Positions 1 through 8,637 of a stretch of DNA of 47,447 nucleotides are shown in pieces (the stretch's first letter is position 1; every line of letters begins with the position of its first letter). Under the pieces are notes generated by a model. The model saw only the letters and a list, made by a program, of their open reading frames with translations. It made no database searches and had not been told where the DNA came from. The DNA is from Sphingopyxis sp. (GTDB taxonomy: Bacteria; Pseudomonadota; Alphaproteobacteria; Sphingomonadales; Sphingomonadaceae), in the NCBI RefSeq assembly GCF_016463645.1, contig NZ_JAEMQX010000019.1, forward strand, positions 1-47,447, in the 5' to 3' direction. Made by a program: the position numbers and the translations under genes.

Positions 1-302
1 AAGCGAACCAGACCAGACAACTCGCCAACACCCAATACACGCGCCAAAAAAACAGGAAGAAGAGAGGTCATACCTTCCGCCGCATCCGTCTGTCGGCCCT
101 ATCCCGCATCGGCCTTCGGTTCGCGCCTCGCATCTTCATCGCCCATCTCACCTTACTTAGAATACTAAGTATATCGCACAAAAACGGGTCGGGCAAGGCT
201 GGCGACGCTGCGAGCGGAGATTGCTACCCCCGACCTCGTCAGGCTAAGGCAATATTTAGGATTGCAGGGCAAAAGGCCGGTGGGGACCAAGGGGAGAGCT
301 TT
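1..302. other. Intergenic leader upstream of the GGDEF/EAL gene
   Basis: No convincing gene is visible. A leftward reading frame runs from an ATG at 69 off the window edge, but its codons are unusually AT-ending for this genome, so I do not call it. The stretch holds an 18-bp inverted repeat at 154-171, annotated separately. Just before 303 it has a good ribosome-binding site (GGGGAGA) for the next gene. Confidence 0.5.
154..171. promoter_or_regulatory. Inverted repeat, probable repressor operator
   Basis: TACTTAG and CTAAGTA form perfect 7-bp arms around AATA. This size and AT-richness in GC-rich DNA suits an operator for a small dimeric winged-helix repressor of the MarR/PadR type. It lies 132 bp before the start of the GGDEF/EAL gene and could equally serve a gene lying leftward beyond the window edge. 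The regulator type is inferred. Confidence 0.45.
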
Positions 303-2636
303 ATGTTCCGTGTCCTCGAATGCATGGTCTATCAGCACGACCTGCGATTTGTGCTGCTTGCCGCGCTTGTCTGTATCCTCGGCAATATCTGCCTGTTTAC
401 CGTTTTGAGCCGGTCGACGCACTGCGTCGAGGTCCGGCGCCGACACTGGCTGGTCATCGCCGCGATTGCCGAGGGGATCGGTGTTTGGGCGACACATTTC
501 GTCGCGATGCTGGCGTATCGCGGATCGATGCCGATCCAGTTCGACATCGGGCTGACCATATTGTCGGTTACCATCGCAATCGGCTTTTTCTGGTGCAGCT
601 TCCGTCTGCTCGGCAAGGCGCCCGATATGCGGCGTAGCGCGATCGCCGGCACCATCGCCGCGACCGGAGTCGCGGCGATGCACTTCACGGGCATGGCGTC
701 GATCATCGCCCCGGCCCGCGTCACCTATGACCTCGCCCCGATCGCCGTCTCGCTGGCGCTTTCGGGATTGTGCTTCTTTGCCGCCTTTCTATCCTTTGCG
801 AAGATGCCCGGCTGGAAGCGGATCGCCATCCCCGCCACCTTTGCGGTGCTCGCGATCATCGCCCTGCATTTTACCGCCATGTCGGCCACCACGCTTGTCC
901 CCGACCCGACGCGCGGCGAGGCCTTCTCCGGAACGGCAAGTCACGGATGGCTCGTTCCCGCGATCGTCCTCGCCAATCTCCTGCTGGTGGCGCTCGCACT
1001 CACCGGCGCGCTCGTCGACCGCTGGCTTACCGATGCGAACGGCCTTGCCGACGCTACGCTCGAGGCGCTCGCGATCACCCATGACGGGTGCATCGTCGAG
1101 GTGAATGCGCGGCTTTGCTCGCTGCTCGGCGTCAGCAGCGGTGCGATCGTCGGCAGCACGCCGGCGGACTGGTTCGTGGCCTCCGATGGCGGCGCGTTCG
1201 ACCCGCCCGACGGTTATTCGGTCGAAGCGCACGTCCGCCATAGCAGCGACGAAGATCATATTCTGGAAATCGCGACCCAGACGATCGAATATCGCGGCCG
1301 CAGCTGCCAAGTCCTCGCGATCCGCGACCTGTCCGACCGCAAACGCGCACAGCGGGCGATCGAGCATCTGGCGTCGCACGACGCACTGACCGACCTGTCG
1401 AACCGCACTCATTTCGCTCGCGCATTCGATGCGGCGATCGACGCGAAAAAGCCGTTCGCGCTGCTGGCGCTCGACCTCGACAGATTCAAGGCGGTCAACG
1501 ATGTTTTCGGCCATGGCGCCGGCGACGAAATCCTGCGCCGTATCTCCGACATATTGCGCGCGGCGGTGCGCGCCGACGATATCGTCGCCCGCGTTGGCGG
1601 CGACGAATTTCTGATCATCCAGACGACGATTTCGGAACCCGAAGACGCCCGGCGGCTGACCGCGCGTATCCTTGAGACGCTGGCGATCGAAATGGACGTC
1701 GCGCGCGATCCGATGGCGGTCGGGGTCAGCATCGGCGTCGCCCTGTTCCCGCAGGACGGCGCCGATGCCGAAACGCTGCAGCGCAACGCCGACACCGCCC
1801 TCTATCGCGCCAAGAACAACGATCGGGGCCATGCCGCTTTCTTCGATCAGGAGATGGACGAGCTGGCGCAGGAGCGCCGCGCGCTCGAACACGACCTTCG
1901 CCATGCGATCGCGCGCGATCAGCTCCATGTCGTGTATCAGCCGCTCGTCGCGACGGCCTTTGCCTCGGTGATCGGTTATGAAGCACTGCTCCGCTGGAAT
2001 CATCCCCATCGCGGCGAGATCGCGCCCGACGACTTCATTCCGGTCGCCGAGGAAATTGGTGCGATCGTACCGATCGGTGAATGGGTATTGCGCGAGGCGT
2101 GCAAGGCGGCCGCGGAGTGGCCCAAGAATGTTTCGGTCGCCGTCAATGTGTCGACAATCCAGTTTCAGGTACCGAACCTGCCCGCGATCGTGCGCGACGC
2201 ACTGTCGCAATCGGGGCTCGATGCGCACCGGCTCGAGCTAGAGATCACCGAAACCGCTTTCCTGCGCAACCGGCACAACGCGCTGAAGGCGCTGCATGAA
2301 ATCCGCGCGCTCGGTGTACGTATAGCAATGGACGATTTCGGGACAGGCTATTCGTCGCTGAGCAACCTCAAGGCCTTTCCGTTCGACAAGATCAAGATCG
2401 ACAAGAGCTTCGTCGCGTCGATCCCGGACGATGAGGCGGCGCGATCGATCGTGCGTGCGATCGTCGGCCTCGGCCGGAGCTTCAACATGCCGATCGTCGC
2501 CGAGGGCGTCGAAACCGAGGAGCAGCGGCAAATGCTGCTCGACGAAGGGTGTCCGCAGGCGCAAGGCTATTATTTCGGCCGCCCCGCCGGCGATCCGTTT
2601 GCAGGCGAAGCCCCTACCCGCCTTGCCGAACAATGA
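303..2636 (+). CDS. MHYT-PAS-GGDEF-EAL membrane protein (c-di-GMP synthesis/turnover)
   Basis: This 777-residue protein makes or degrades cyclic-di-GMP at the inner membrane. About seven hydrophobic segments in residues 1-240 carry MHYT-type repeats (THFVAM, MHFTGM, LHFTAM), thought in this family to bind a metal or sense a gas. A PAS-like region spans about 250-345. The GGDEF domain (about 355-515) has an intact GGDEF at 432-436, preceded by an RxxD product-inhibition site (RADD). The EAL domain (about 530-770) has EALLRW from 560, DDFGTGYSSL and EGVETEEQ, so both activities look intact; in such fusions one often dominates. The start has a GGGGAGA ribosome-binding site. No operon partner is seen. 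Confidence 0.93.
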   Translation: MFRVLECMVYQHDLRFVLLAALVCILGNICLFTVLSRSTHCVEVRRRHWLVIAAIAEGIGVWATHFVAMLAYRGSMPIQFDIGLTILSVTIAIGFFWCSFRLLGKAPDMRRSAIAGTIAATGVAAMHFTGMASIIAPARVTYDLAPIAVSLALSGLCFFAAFLSFAKMPGWKRIAIPATFAVLAIIALHFTAMSATTLVPDPTRGEAFSGTASHGWLVPAIVLANLLLVALALTGALVDRWLTDANGLADATLEALAITHDGCIVEVNARLCSLLGVSSGAIVGSTPADWFVASDGGAFDPPDGYSVEAHVRHSSDEDHILEIATQTIEYRGRSCQVLAIRDLSDRKRAQRAIEHLASHDALTDLSNRTHFARAFDAAIDAKKPFALLALDLDRFKAVNDVFGHGAGDEILRRISDILRAAVRADDIVARVGGDEFLIIQTTISEPEDARRLTARILETLAIEMDVARDPMAVGVSIGVALFPQDGADAETLQRNADTALYRAKNNDRGHAAFFDQEMDELAQERRALEHDLRHAIARDQLHVVYQPLVATAFASVIGYEALLRWNHPHRGEIAPDDFIPVAEEIGAIVPIGEWVLREACKAAAEWPKNVSVAVNVSTIQFQVPNLPAIVRDALSQSGLDAHRLELEITETAFLRNRHNALKALHEIRALGVRIAMDDFGTGYSSLSNLKAFPFDKIKIDKSFVASIPDDEAARSIVRAIVGLGRSFNMPIVAEGVETEEQRQMLLDEGCPQAQGYYFGRPAGDPFAGEAPTRLAEQ

Positions 2637-2719
2637 TGCGCGACCGAAGGCGAAGGATTACTGGCCAAGCCCGAACTAGGCGATAGAATTCGCCGGGCGG
2701 ATGAGGCACAAGCCGTCCG

Positions 2720-2959
2720 ATGGCGCTATATGGGGGATCAATCTGGCCGGTGCGGGCCTATCGCCAAGGCGACGACGAACGGGCGATAGCCGATCTCGAC
2801 CGCGCGGTTCGACACGCGCCGCAATCGGCGCGCGCCTATTACAACCGCAGCCTGATTCTGTGAAAACGGGGTGACACGCGGCGCGCCGACCTCGACGAAC
2901 AGCGCGCGATCAACCTCGACCCCCGTTATCAGGCGCTACGCCAGCGCAGCGGCGACTAG
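2720..2959 (+). pseudogene. Decayed TPR-repeat protein fragment
   Basis: One reading frame gives two tetratricopeptide-like units. The first contains GDDERAIADLDRAV and ARAYYNRSLIL, and the second DLDEQRAINLDPRYQAL. They are separated by an in-frame TGA at 2861-2863 and end at TAG 2957-2959. Apart from that stop the frame stays open across about 80 codons and keeps the TPR consensus (small residue, A-x-x-D, LDP). This points to a recent nonsense mutation or a remnant of a longer TPR protein. No good ribosome-binding site precedes the ATG at 2720. Its TAG overlaps the convergent stop of the XdhC gene through the palindrome CTAG. Confidence 0.55.
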
Positions 2960-3945
2960 GCGACCGCGGCCGAAGCACGGGATTCGCGATCTTCATCCGC
3001 CAACCCCTCGCCGATCCGGTTATATTCCTGCACGATCTCCGACAGCGCCGAAAGCGCAAGCGTCGCCGGGTCGCGCGTCGCCGGGATCAGGCCGACCGAG
3101 GTACGAAGCTTTCGCCGCATCCCTTCCGGGACACCCGCCTGACGCAATGTGTCGCGGCGGAGTTCCTGCGTTCGCCGGCTCCCGATCGCCCCGACGTAAA
3201 AGGCCGGAAGATCCAGCACGCGTGGCAACAGTTCCTCCTCCCAATCACGATCGTGAAAGACCGACAGGATCGCGGTCCAGCCATCGGTCGCGACGGGCGG
3301 CAACATCGTCCGGGTGGTCAGCCGGATCGTGTCGAAACCCGCCGCGCCCAGCTCAGCCAAGGCCCGATCGTCGGGTGAAAGCGCGCTGACGTCAGCGCCG
3401 AAGGCGGCGGCCAGCCTCGCCAGCGCCAAAAGCTCTTCGCCCTGCCCCATCGCAACGATCCGGAGCCTCGGCGGATAGCAAAGGGTGAAGCCGTCGTCGT
3501 GCCAGCCGGTCCGGCTGCTGGTGTCGCTTGTGGTGCCCGACCGAACACCGCCGTCTCCCAGCCGCAGGACGGCCATCTCGCGGCGACCGTGCCCGGCCAA
3601 GGCATCGGCGATCGCACGCGGAGCGGGGTGCGGATTGAACAAAAGATCAATGCCGCCACCGCAAGGCAAGCGTATGTCCAGATAGGGCGAGCCGGCCCCG
3701 AAACGCACAAGCCTTGCCTGCCCGTCGGCAAGCGTTCCTATCGCTTCGGCCACGACCGCCGCCTCGATGCATCCTCCAGAAAAAGACCCGGCATATCGAC
3801 CGTCATCGGCTACGGCCATCTGGGCGCCGATCGCGCGCGGAGACGATCCGTCGATCGCGGTCAGGGTGACCAGCACCGCCCTCTGCCCTTCCTCGTTCCG
3901 GGCCAGAACAAAGCGCAATATGTCGGCCGGCGTGGTTGCAATCAT
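2956..3945 (-). CDS. XdhC/PaoD-type molybdenum cofactor chaperone
   Basis: This 329-residue XdhC/CoxI-family protein receives mature molybdenum cofactor and helps insert it into a xanthine dehydrogenase-family enzyme. Family marks are visible. The N-terminal domain has the GSSPRAIGAQMAV and SGGCIEAAVV segments. The C-terminal Rossmann-like domain has FYVGAIGSRRT and a late GLIPATRDPATLALSALSEI segment. The usual Gly-rich turn at the start of the second domain reads AMGQGEE. The ATG at 3945 gives MIATTPADILRFV and leaves 27 bp to the divergent MobA-like gene; longer starts would run antisense through that gene. The Pao-type subunits next door are the likely client, matching the paoABCD layout known from E. 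coli. Confidence 0.88.
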   Translation of the reverse strand: MIATTPADILRFVLARNEEGQRAVLVTLTAIDGSSPRAIGAQMAVADDGRYAGSFSGGCIEAAVVAEAIGTLADGQARLVRFGAGSPYLDIRLPCGGGIDLLFNPHPAPRAIADALAGHGRREMAVLRLGDGGVRSGTTSDTSSRTGWHDDGFTLCYPPRLRIVAMGQGEELLALARLAAAFGADVSALSPDDRALAELGAAGFDTIRLTTRTMLPPVATDGWTAILSVFHDRDWEEELLPRVLDLPAFYVGAIGSRRTQELRRDTLRQAGVPEGMRRKLRTSVGLIPATRDPATLALSALSEIVQEYNRIGEGLADEDRESRASAAVA

Positions 3946-3972
3946 GTACGATTTGTCCTGAAATCGGCGGCC

Positions 3973-4545
3973 ATGATCGACGCCCGGAACATCGCCGCCA
4001 TTTTGCTTGCCGCGGGCCGATCCGAACGGTTCGGAAGCGATGACAAGCTGATGGTGCCGCTCGACGGTGAGCCGCTGGGACTCCACGCAGCGCGGCGGAT
4101 CGTCGAACTCGCGCCTGGACAGCATATTGCCGTTTGCGAAAGTGCCGACCACCCGCTTGCGGCGCGGCTGGCAGCTCTCGGGTATGAAATCGTCACGAAC
4201 CCGCATCCCGAACGGGGGCTGTCGCAGTCGCTGGCAAGCGGCATTGCCGCGGCCGACAAGGCCGAAGCGGCGCTGGTCTGCCTTGCCGACATGCCTTTCG
4301 TGACGACCGCCCATGTGGAAGCGCTACTCGCACGCTTCGACGCCGAGACTGCGCCAGTCGTGGCATCGACGCGCAACGGCACGCCGATGCCGCCCGCGCT
4401 GTTCGCGCACTCACTGTTCGACGCGCTGCAGGCGCGCAAAGGCGACCAAGGCGCCCGTGCCCTGCTTGCCGACGCGGCGCTTGTCTCCGCCGGGGCGCGC
4501 GAACTCGCAGATATCGACCGGCCGGACGATCTGCCCGTCCCCTGA
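3973..4545 (+). CDS. MobA/MocA-like molybdopterin nucleotidyltransferase
   Basis: This is a 190-residue NTP-transferase of the MobA/MocA family, which attaches a nucleotide (CMP or GMP) to molybdopterin. The N-terminus has the nucleotide-binding signature LAAGRSERFG followed by DKL. A GLSQSLASGI segment and the LADMP metal-binding motif follow. All of these are typical of the family. The neighbouring PaoABC-type enzyme uses the cytosine dinucleotide cofactor in E. coli, so a CTP-dependent MocA-like role is the better guess. The gene is on the strand opposite to its neighbours. It is divergent from the XdhC gene (27 bp) and convergent with the large hydroxylase subunit (16 bp between stops). 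The ribosome-binding site before the ATG is weak. Confidence 0.87.
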   Translation: MIDARNIAAILLAAGRSERFGSDDKLMVPLDGEPLGLHAARRIVELAPGQHIAVCESADHPLAARLAALGYEIVTNPHPERGLSQSLASGIAAADKAEAALVCLADMPFVTTAHVEALLARFDAETAPVVASTRNGTPMPPALFAHSLFDALQARKGDQGARALLADAALVSAGARELADIDRPDDLPVP

Positions 4546-4561
4546 TCGCAGCGCATCGCGA

Positions 4562-6766
4562 TCACGTCATCTCCGGCAATTTGTCGATGAACTTGTCGAG
4601 GGTGATCGGATAGCTCCGCACGCGTGCGCCCGTTGCATTATAAACTGCGTTCGCCACCGCCGCCGCGACGCCACAGATGCCGAGTTCCCCGACGCCCTTC
4701 GCCTTCATCGGCGAGGTGTTGGGGTCGGTCTCGTCGAGGAAGATCACCTCCTGATAGGGGATATCGGCGTGAACCGGCACCTCATATCCGGCGAGGTCAT
4801 GGTTGACGAAGAAGCCGAACCGCTTGTCGACCGCGAGCTCCTCCATCAATGCCGCGCCCGCTCCCATCGTCATTCCGCCGATGACCTGGCTGCGTGCGGC
4901 CTTCGGGTTGAGGATGCGCCCCGCTGCGCACACCGCGAGCATCCGGCGAATGCGGACTTCACCCGTCGCGCTGTCGACGCCGACCTCGACGAAATGCGCG
5001 CCGAATGTCGATTGCTGCTTCTCTTCGGCGAGCTTGCCGAATTCGATCCTGTCCTCGGCGACAAGTTCGCCGTCCTTCGCCGCGTCGCCGAGCGCGAAGC
5101 TGCGGCGCCCGACCTTGACTTTGCCATCGGCGAAGACTGCATCGGCAGGATTTAGTCCGAGTTTCTGCGCCGCCGCCTCGCGAAGCTTGACGCAGGCGGC
5201 ATAGACACCTGCAGTCGAGCTATTTGCGCCCCATTGTCCCCCCGAGCCCGAGGAGACGGGGAAAGAGGAATCGCCCAGCTTTACCACGACGTTGTCGAGC
5301 GGTACGCCCATCATTTCGGCCGCGGTCTGCGCAATGATCGTGTAGCTGCCGGTGCCGATATCGGTCATGTCGGTTTCGACCGTGACGATCCCCGCACTGG
5401 AAAGCCGCACACGCGCCGCCGAATTGGCGTTGAGATTGTTGCGGAACGCCGCCGCGACGCCCATGCCGACGAGCCATTTGCCGTCGCGCGTGCTTGCCGG
5501 CTTGCCGCGTTTGCTCCAACCGAATTTCTCGGCACCCATCTGCAGGCATTTGTTGAGCTGGCGCTGGGTGAAGGGCCGGCTCGGCGCTTCGGGATCGACC
5601 TGCGTGTCGTTCAGGATTCGGAACTGCACCGGATCGAGGCCGAGCTTTTCCGCCATCTCGTCCATCGCAACCTCAAGCGCCATCATACCCGGCGCCTCGC
5701 CGGGCGCGCGCATGTCGTTGCCTTCGGCCAGATCGAGTGCGGCGATGCGCATCGCCGTCATGCGGTTGGCACCCGCATAGAGGAGGCGCGTCTGCGCAAC
5801 GGCGCCTTCGGGCTTGGCGGCATTGAGGTCGCCCGACCAGCTTTCGTGGCCGATCGCAGTCAGCTTGCCGTCGGGCGTCGCGCCCAGCCGGATGCGCTGA
5901 ATCGTTGCCGGGCGGTGCGGCGTGTTGTTCATCATCAGCGGCCGCTGCAGCGCGACCTTGACCGGGCGCTTCGTCGCCTTCGCGCCCAGCGCCGCGAGGA
6001 TCGCGTCGGCGCGGACATAGAGTTTGCCGCCGAAACCTCCGCCGACATAGGGCGAGAGCAGGCGGACATTCTCCTTGGGCAGGCCGAGCGTCTTGGCGAC
6101 GTCGCCTGCCGACCAGGCGATCATCTGGTTCGAGGTCCAGACGGTCAACTTGTCACCCTCCCACGACGCGATCGACGCGTGCGGCTCCATCATCGCGTGC
6201 GCATGGTCAGGCGTCGAATAGCGCGCGTCGAGCTGTACCGGCGCGGCGGCGAAGGCGGAGGCGAAGTCGCCGACGGCCGTATCGGGCTGATTGCCGTAAA
6301 GCACCGGCGCCTTGCCAGCGGTACCGACGGTCGCGGAAAGGTCATAGGCGCCTTTGTCGCGAGTATATTCGACGCGGACGAGCGAGGCAGCGGCGCGCGC
6401 CTGTTCGAAGCTTCCGGCGACGACGAGCGCGACCGCCTGATGATAATGCTCGATGCCGGGGCCCCCAAGGAGCGTCGCATTGTTGAAGTCGCCCTTGCCG
6501 AGCTTTCCGGCATTGGCGGCGGTGACGATCGCGAGCACGCCGGGCGCGGCCTTTGCCTCGTCGAGGTTCATCGACGCGATCTTGCCCTTGGCAATCGCCG
6601 ATCCGACGACGTAGCCATAGGCCTGCGTCGCCGCGAAATCCTGATGCTCATAGGCATAGGGCGCGGTTCCGGTGGTCTTGAGCGGTCCTTCGATGCGGTT
6701 CGTCGGTTTGCCGACCACCTTCAGCTGGTCGATCGGATTGGTGGTAGCAGGCGTGTCGAATTTCAT
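4562..6766 (-). CDS. paoC: Aldehyde oxidoreductase, molybdenum-binding subunit (PaoC-like)
   Basis: This is the 734-residue catalytic subunit of a xanthine-oxidase-family enzyme that hydroxylates aldehydes or N-heterocycles. The N-terminus (NRIEGPLKTTG) and the segments YVGGGFGGK and APGEAPG match the Mo-cofactor domains. GVGELGICG places the catalytic glutamate at 694, close to the Glu692 of E. coli PaoC. Its start at 6766 is 4 bp after the FAD subunit stop, so the two are translated together; the sequence upstream of this ATG belongs to the other gene. No signal peptide is seen, so if exported it would ride with the twin-arginine subunit. The substrate cannot be read from the sequence; aromatic aldehydes are typical of the Pao type. 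Confidence 0.9.
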   Translation of the reverse strand: MKFDTPATTNPIDQLKVVGKPTNRIEGPLKTTGTAPYAYEHQDFAATQAYGYVVGSAIAKGKIASMNLDEAKAAPGVLAIVTAANAGKLGKGDFNNATLLGGPGIEHYHQAVALVVAGSFEQARAAASLVRVEYTRDKGAYDLSATVGTAGKAPVLYGNQPDTAVGDFASAFAAAPVQLDARYSTPDHAHAMMEPHASIASWEGDKLTVWTSNQMIAWSAGDVAKTLGLPKENVRLLSPYVGGGFGGKLYVRADAILAALGAKATKRPVKVALQRPLMMNNTPHRPATIQRIRLGATPDGKLTAIGHESWSGDLNAAKPEGAVAQTRLLYAGANRMTAMRIAALDLAEGNDMRAPGEAPGMMALEVAMDEMAEKLGLDPVQFRILNDTQVDPEAPSRPFTQRQLNKCLQMGAEKFGWSKRGKPASTRDGKWLVGMGVAAAFRNNLNANSAARVRLSSAGIVTVETDMTDIGTGSYTIIAQTAAEMMGVPLDNVVVKLGDSSFPVSSGSGGQWGANSSTAGVYAACVKLREAAAQKLGLNPADAVFADGKVKVGRRSFALGDAAKDGELVAEDRIEFGKLAEEKQQSTFGAHFVEVGVDSATGEVRIRRMLAVCAAGRILNPKAARSQVIGGMTMGAGAALMEELAVDKRFGFFVNHDLAGYEVPVHADIPYQEVIFLDETDPNTSPMKAKGVGELGICGVAAAVANAVYNATGARVRSYPITLDKFIDKLPEMT

Positions 6767-6770
6767 CGGC

Positions 6771-7721
6771 TCAGCCTTTCGCTTGCGCCAGCACGCCGGC
6801 GAGCGTGCGCTCGACCAGTGGCAGCTTGTAGGCATTTTCGTGAGTCGTCTTCGCCCCCGCGAGCAACTTTGCGGTGACCGCCTTTGCGCCGCGCGGCAGG
6901 TCTGCCTCGGCCGCCTCGACGCGCCACGGCTTGTAGGCGACTCCGCCCAAGGCGACGCGTCCCGTGCCGTCCCTTTGCACAACCAGCCCGACCGAGATCA
7001 GCGCGAAGGCATAAGAGGCGCGGTCGCGCACCTTGTGATAGACATGCGTGCCGCCGACCGGCCTCGGCAAGGTCACCGCGGTGATCAGTTCGCCCGGGAC
7101 CAGCGCCGTCTCGATATGCGGGGTCTCGCCAGGCGCGCGGTAGAAATCGGCATAGGGAATGACCCGCGTCTTGCCTGTCACATTGACGGTTTCGACGCTG
7201 GCGTCGAGCGCGCGCAGAGCCACGCCGACATCGCTCGGTTGCGTCGCGATGCATGCATCACTGGCGCCGATCACGGCCAGAATGCGGTTGAAGCCGCCGA
7301 TCGCCGCGCAGCCGCTGCCCGGCTGGCGTTTGTTGCACGGCTGGTTCGTATCATAGAAATAGGGGCAGCGCGTGCGCTGAAGGATATTGCCCCCCATCGT
7401 CGCCTTGTTGCGGAGCTGGCCCGAGGCGCCCGCGACGAGCGCGCGCGAAACGAGGCCGTAATCGCGGCGGATGCGTTCGTCGGACGCAAGGTCAGTGTTG
7501 CGTACCATCGCTCCGATGCGCAGCCCGCCCCCGGACGTCGGTTCAATCCTGTCGAGCGCGAGGCGGCTGATGTCGATCAGATGCGCGGGCGTCTCGATCT
7601 CGAGCTTCATCAGGTCGAGCAGGTTGGTGCCGCCAGCGATATAGCGCGAACCTTTGGTGCGCGCGAAGGCGGCGGTGGCGGCGGCGGGCGTATCGACGCG
7701 CTCGTAAGTGAAGCTTTTCAT
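6771..7721 (-). CDS. paoB: Aldehyde oxidoreductase, FAD-binding subunit (PaoB-like)
   Basis: This 316-residue FAD subunit passes electrons from the molybdenum subunit onward. The phosphate-binding loop is [12 protein letters not shown] near residue 30, and a second FAD contact lies in [14 protein letters not shown] near 108. Cysteines 119, 129 and 138, with C157 beyond, lie in the insertion ([17 protein letters not shown]) that holds an extra [4Fe-4S] cluster in E. coli PaoB. That insertion separates this type from ordinary xanthine dehydrogenases. The ATG at 7721 overlaps the stop of the upstream 2Fe-2S subunit by 4 bp (ATGA). Upstream extensions would be antisense or out of frame with that subunit. 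Confidence 0.9.
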   Translation of the reverse strand: MKSFTYERVDTPAAATAAFARTKGSRYIAGGTNLLDLMKLEIETPAHLIDISRLALDRIEPTSGGGLRIGAMVRNTDLASDERIRRDYGLVSRALVAGASGQLRNKATMGGNILQRTRCPYFYDTNQPCNKRQPGSGCAAIGGFNRILAVIGASDACIATQPSDVGVALRALDASVETVNVTGKTRVIPYADFYRAPGETPHIETALVPGELITAVTLPRPVGGTHVYHKVRDRASYAFALISVGLVVQRDGTGRVALGGVAYKPWRVEAAEADLPRGAKAVTAKLLAGAKTTHENAYKLPLVERTLAGVLAQAKG

Positions 7722-8359
7722 GCCTTCACCCCCGCCACGTCGCTGATCGCCGCGACGATGTTGGGATAGGCGCCGCAGCGGCAGATATTGCCGCTCATCC
7801 GCTCGCGTATCTCCATATTGGTGACTGCGGGTGCTAAGGTCAGGTCGGCGGTGACATGGCTCGGAATGCCGGCCTTGATCTCGTCCAGCACCGCGACCGC
7901 CGAGCAGATCTGGCCCGGCGTGCAATAACCGCATTGATAGCCGTCGTGGACGACGAATGCCTCCTGCATCGCATGCATCCTGTCGGGGGTACCGAGGCCT
8001 TCTATCGTGGTAATCTCGTCGCCGTCGTGCATCACCGCAAGGGCCAGGCAACTGTTGATACGCCGCCCATCGACGATGACGGTGCAGGCGCCGCACTGGC
8101 CATGATCGCAGCCCTTCTTGGTGCCCGTCAGGTGCAGATGCTCGCGCAGCGCGTCGAGGAGCGACACCCGTGTGTCGAGTTCGAGACTGTGCGCGGTGCC
8201 GTTGACTTTGAAAGCCACCTCGGCTGTCGGGGGAACCGCCGGCGCGGACGCCGCGCCCGCGGGCGTCGCGGTCGGGACCAGCGTCACCGCCGCGACCGAG
8301 GCCGCGCCGCCCACCAGCACGCCGCGCCGAGACAGCTCATGGTCTTCGGGAGTCTGCAT
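7718..8359 (-). CDS. paoA: Aldehyde oxidoreductase, 2Fe-2S subunit with Tat signal (PaoA-like)
   Basis: This 213-residue iron-sulfur subunit carries two [2Fe-2S] clusters. The plant-ferredoxin type uses C84, C89, C92 and C104 ([10 protein letters not shown]). The second, helical domain uses C143, C146, C193 and C195 ([18 protein letters not shown]). The N-terminus has a twin-arginine signal ([11 protein letters not shown], Arg11-Arg12) and an Ala-rich run to about residue 37. The folded complex is therefore probably exported to the periplasm, as for E. coli PaoABC. The ATG at 8359 has an excellent GGAGGAA ribosome-binding site; a longer frame to 8494 lacks one and would bury the Tat signal. 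It is first in the paoABC operon and divergent from the AraC gene. Confidence 0.92.
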   Translation of the reverse strand: MQTPEDHELSRRGVLVGGAASVAAVTLVPTATPAGAASAPAVPPTAEVAFKVNGTAHSLELDTRVSLLDALREHLHLTGTKKGCDHGQCGACTVIVDGRRINSCLALAVMHDGDEITTIEGLGTPDRMHAMQEAFVVHDGYQCGYCTPGQICSAVAVLDEIKAGIPSHVTADLTLAPAVTNMEIRERMSGNICRCGAYPNIVAAISDVAGVKA

Positions 8360-8637
8360 CGCATTCCTCCGTTTCTGTATCTGTTTGCCAATGGGCAAGG
8401 GCCCACGAGGCAGGTCAGGCAGTCGATACCGCGCAGATCTTATGGCCTCCGCGTCGGCACAGAAAATTTCGGATTCGCATGAGAACGGTATCATAGAGGT
8501 ACGCGGCGGAACAAGATCAGCAGCAAGAAAAGAATCGCGACGATCGGCAAAGAGTTTGGCGCACAGGGCACTGTTAAAGAATCTTGCGGAAACGGCAGTC
8601 TGGCGCCACTGCTACCGCGAATCGCTGGGACGACAGG
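8360..8637. promoter_or_regulatory. Divergent paoA/araC promoter region
   Basis: This 278-bp gap separates the divergent 2Fe-2S subunit and AraC genes and must hold promoters for both. It is locally AT-richer around 8455-8545. A short TTGCC-AATG-GGCAA inverted repeat lies near 8389-8402. I see no strong sigma-70 pair and no clear AraC direct repeat. Confidence 0.4.

Noticed and set aside
1-69. Leftward open frame from an ATG at 69 running off the edge
   Set aside because: Codons are AT-ending (CTT CTT CCT GTT TTT TTG), unlike every solid gene here, and the ribosome-binding site is too close. Only 23 codons are visible.
2861-2863. In-frame TGA in the TPR frame as selenocysteine
   Set aside because: TPR proteins are not selenoproteins and there is no SECIS-like hairpin just after it. 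Decay is simpler.
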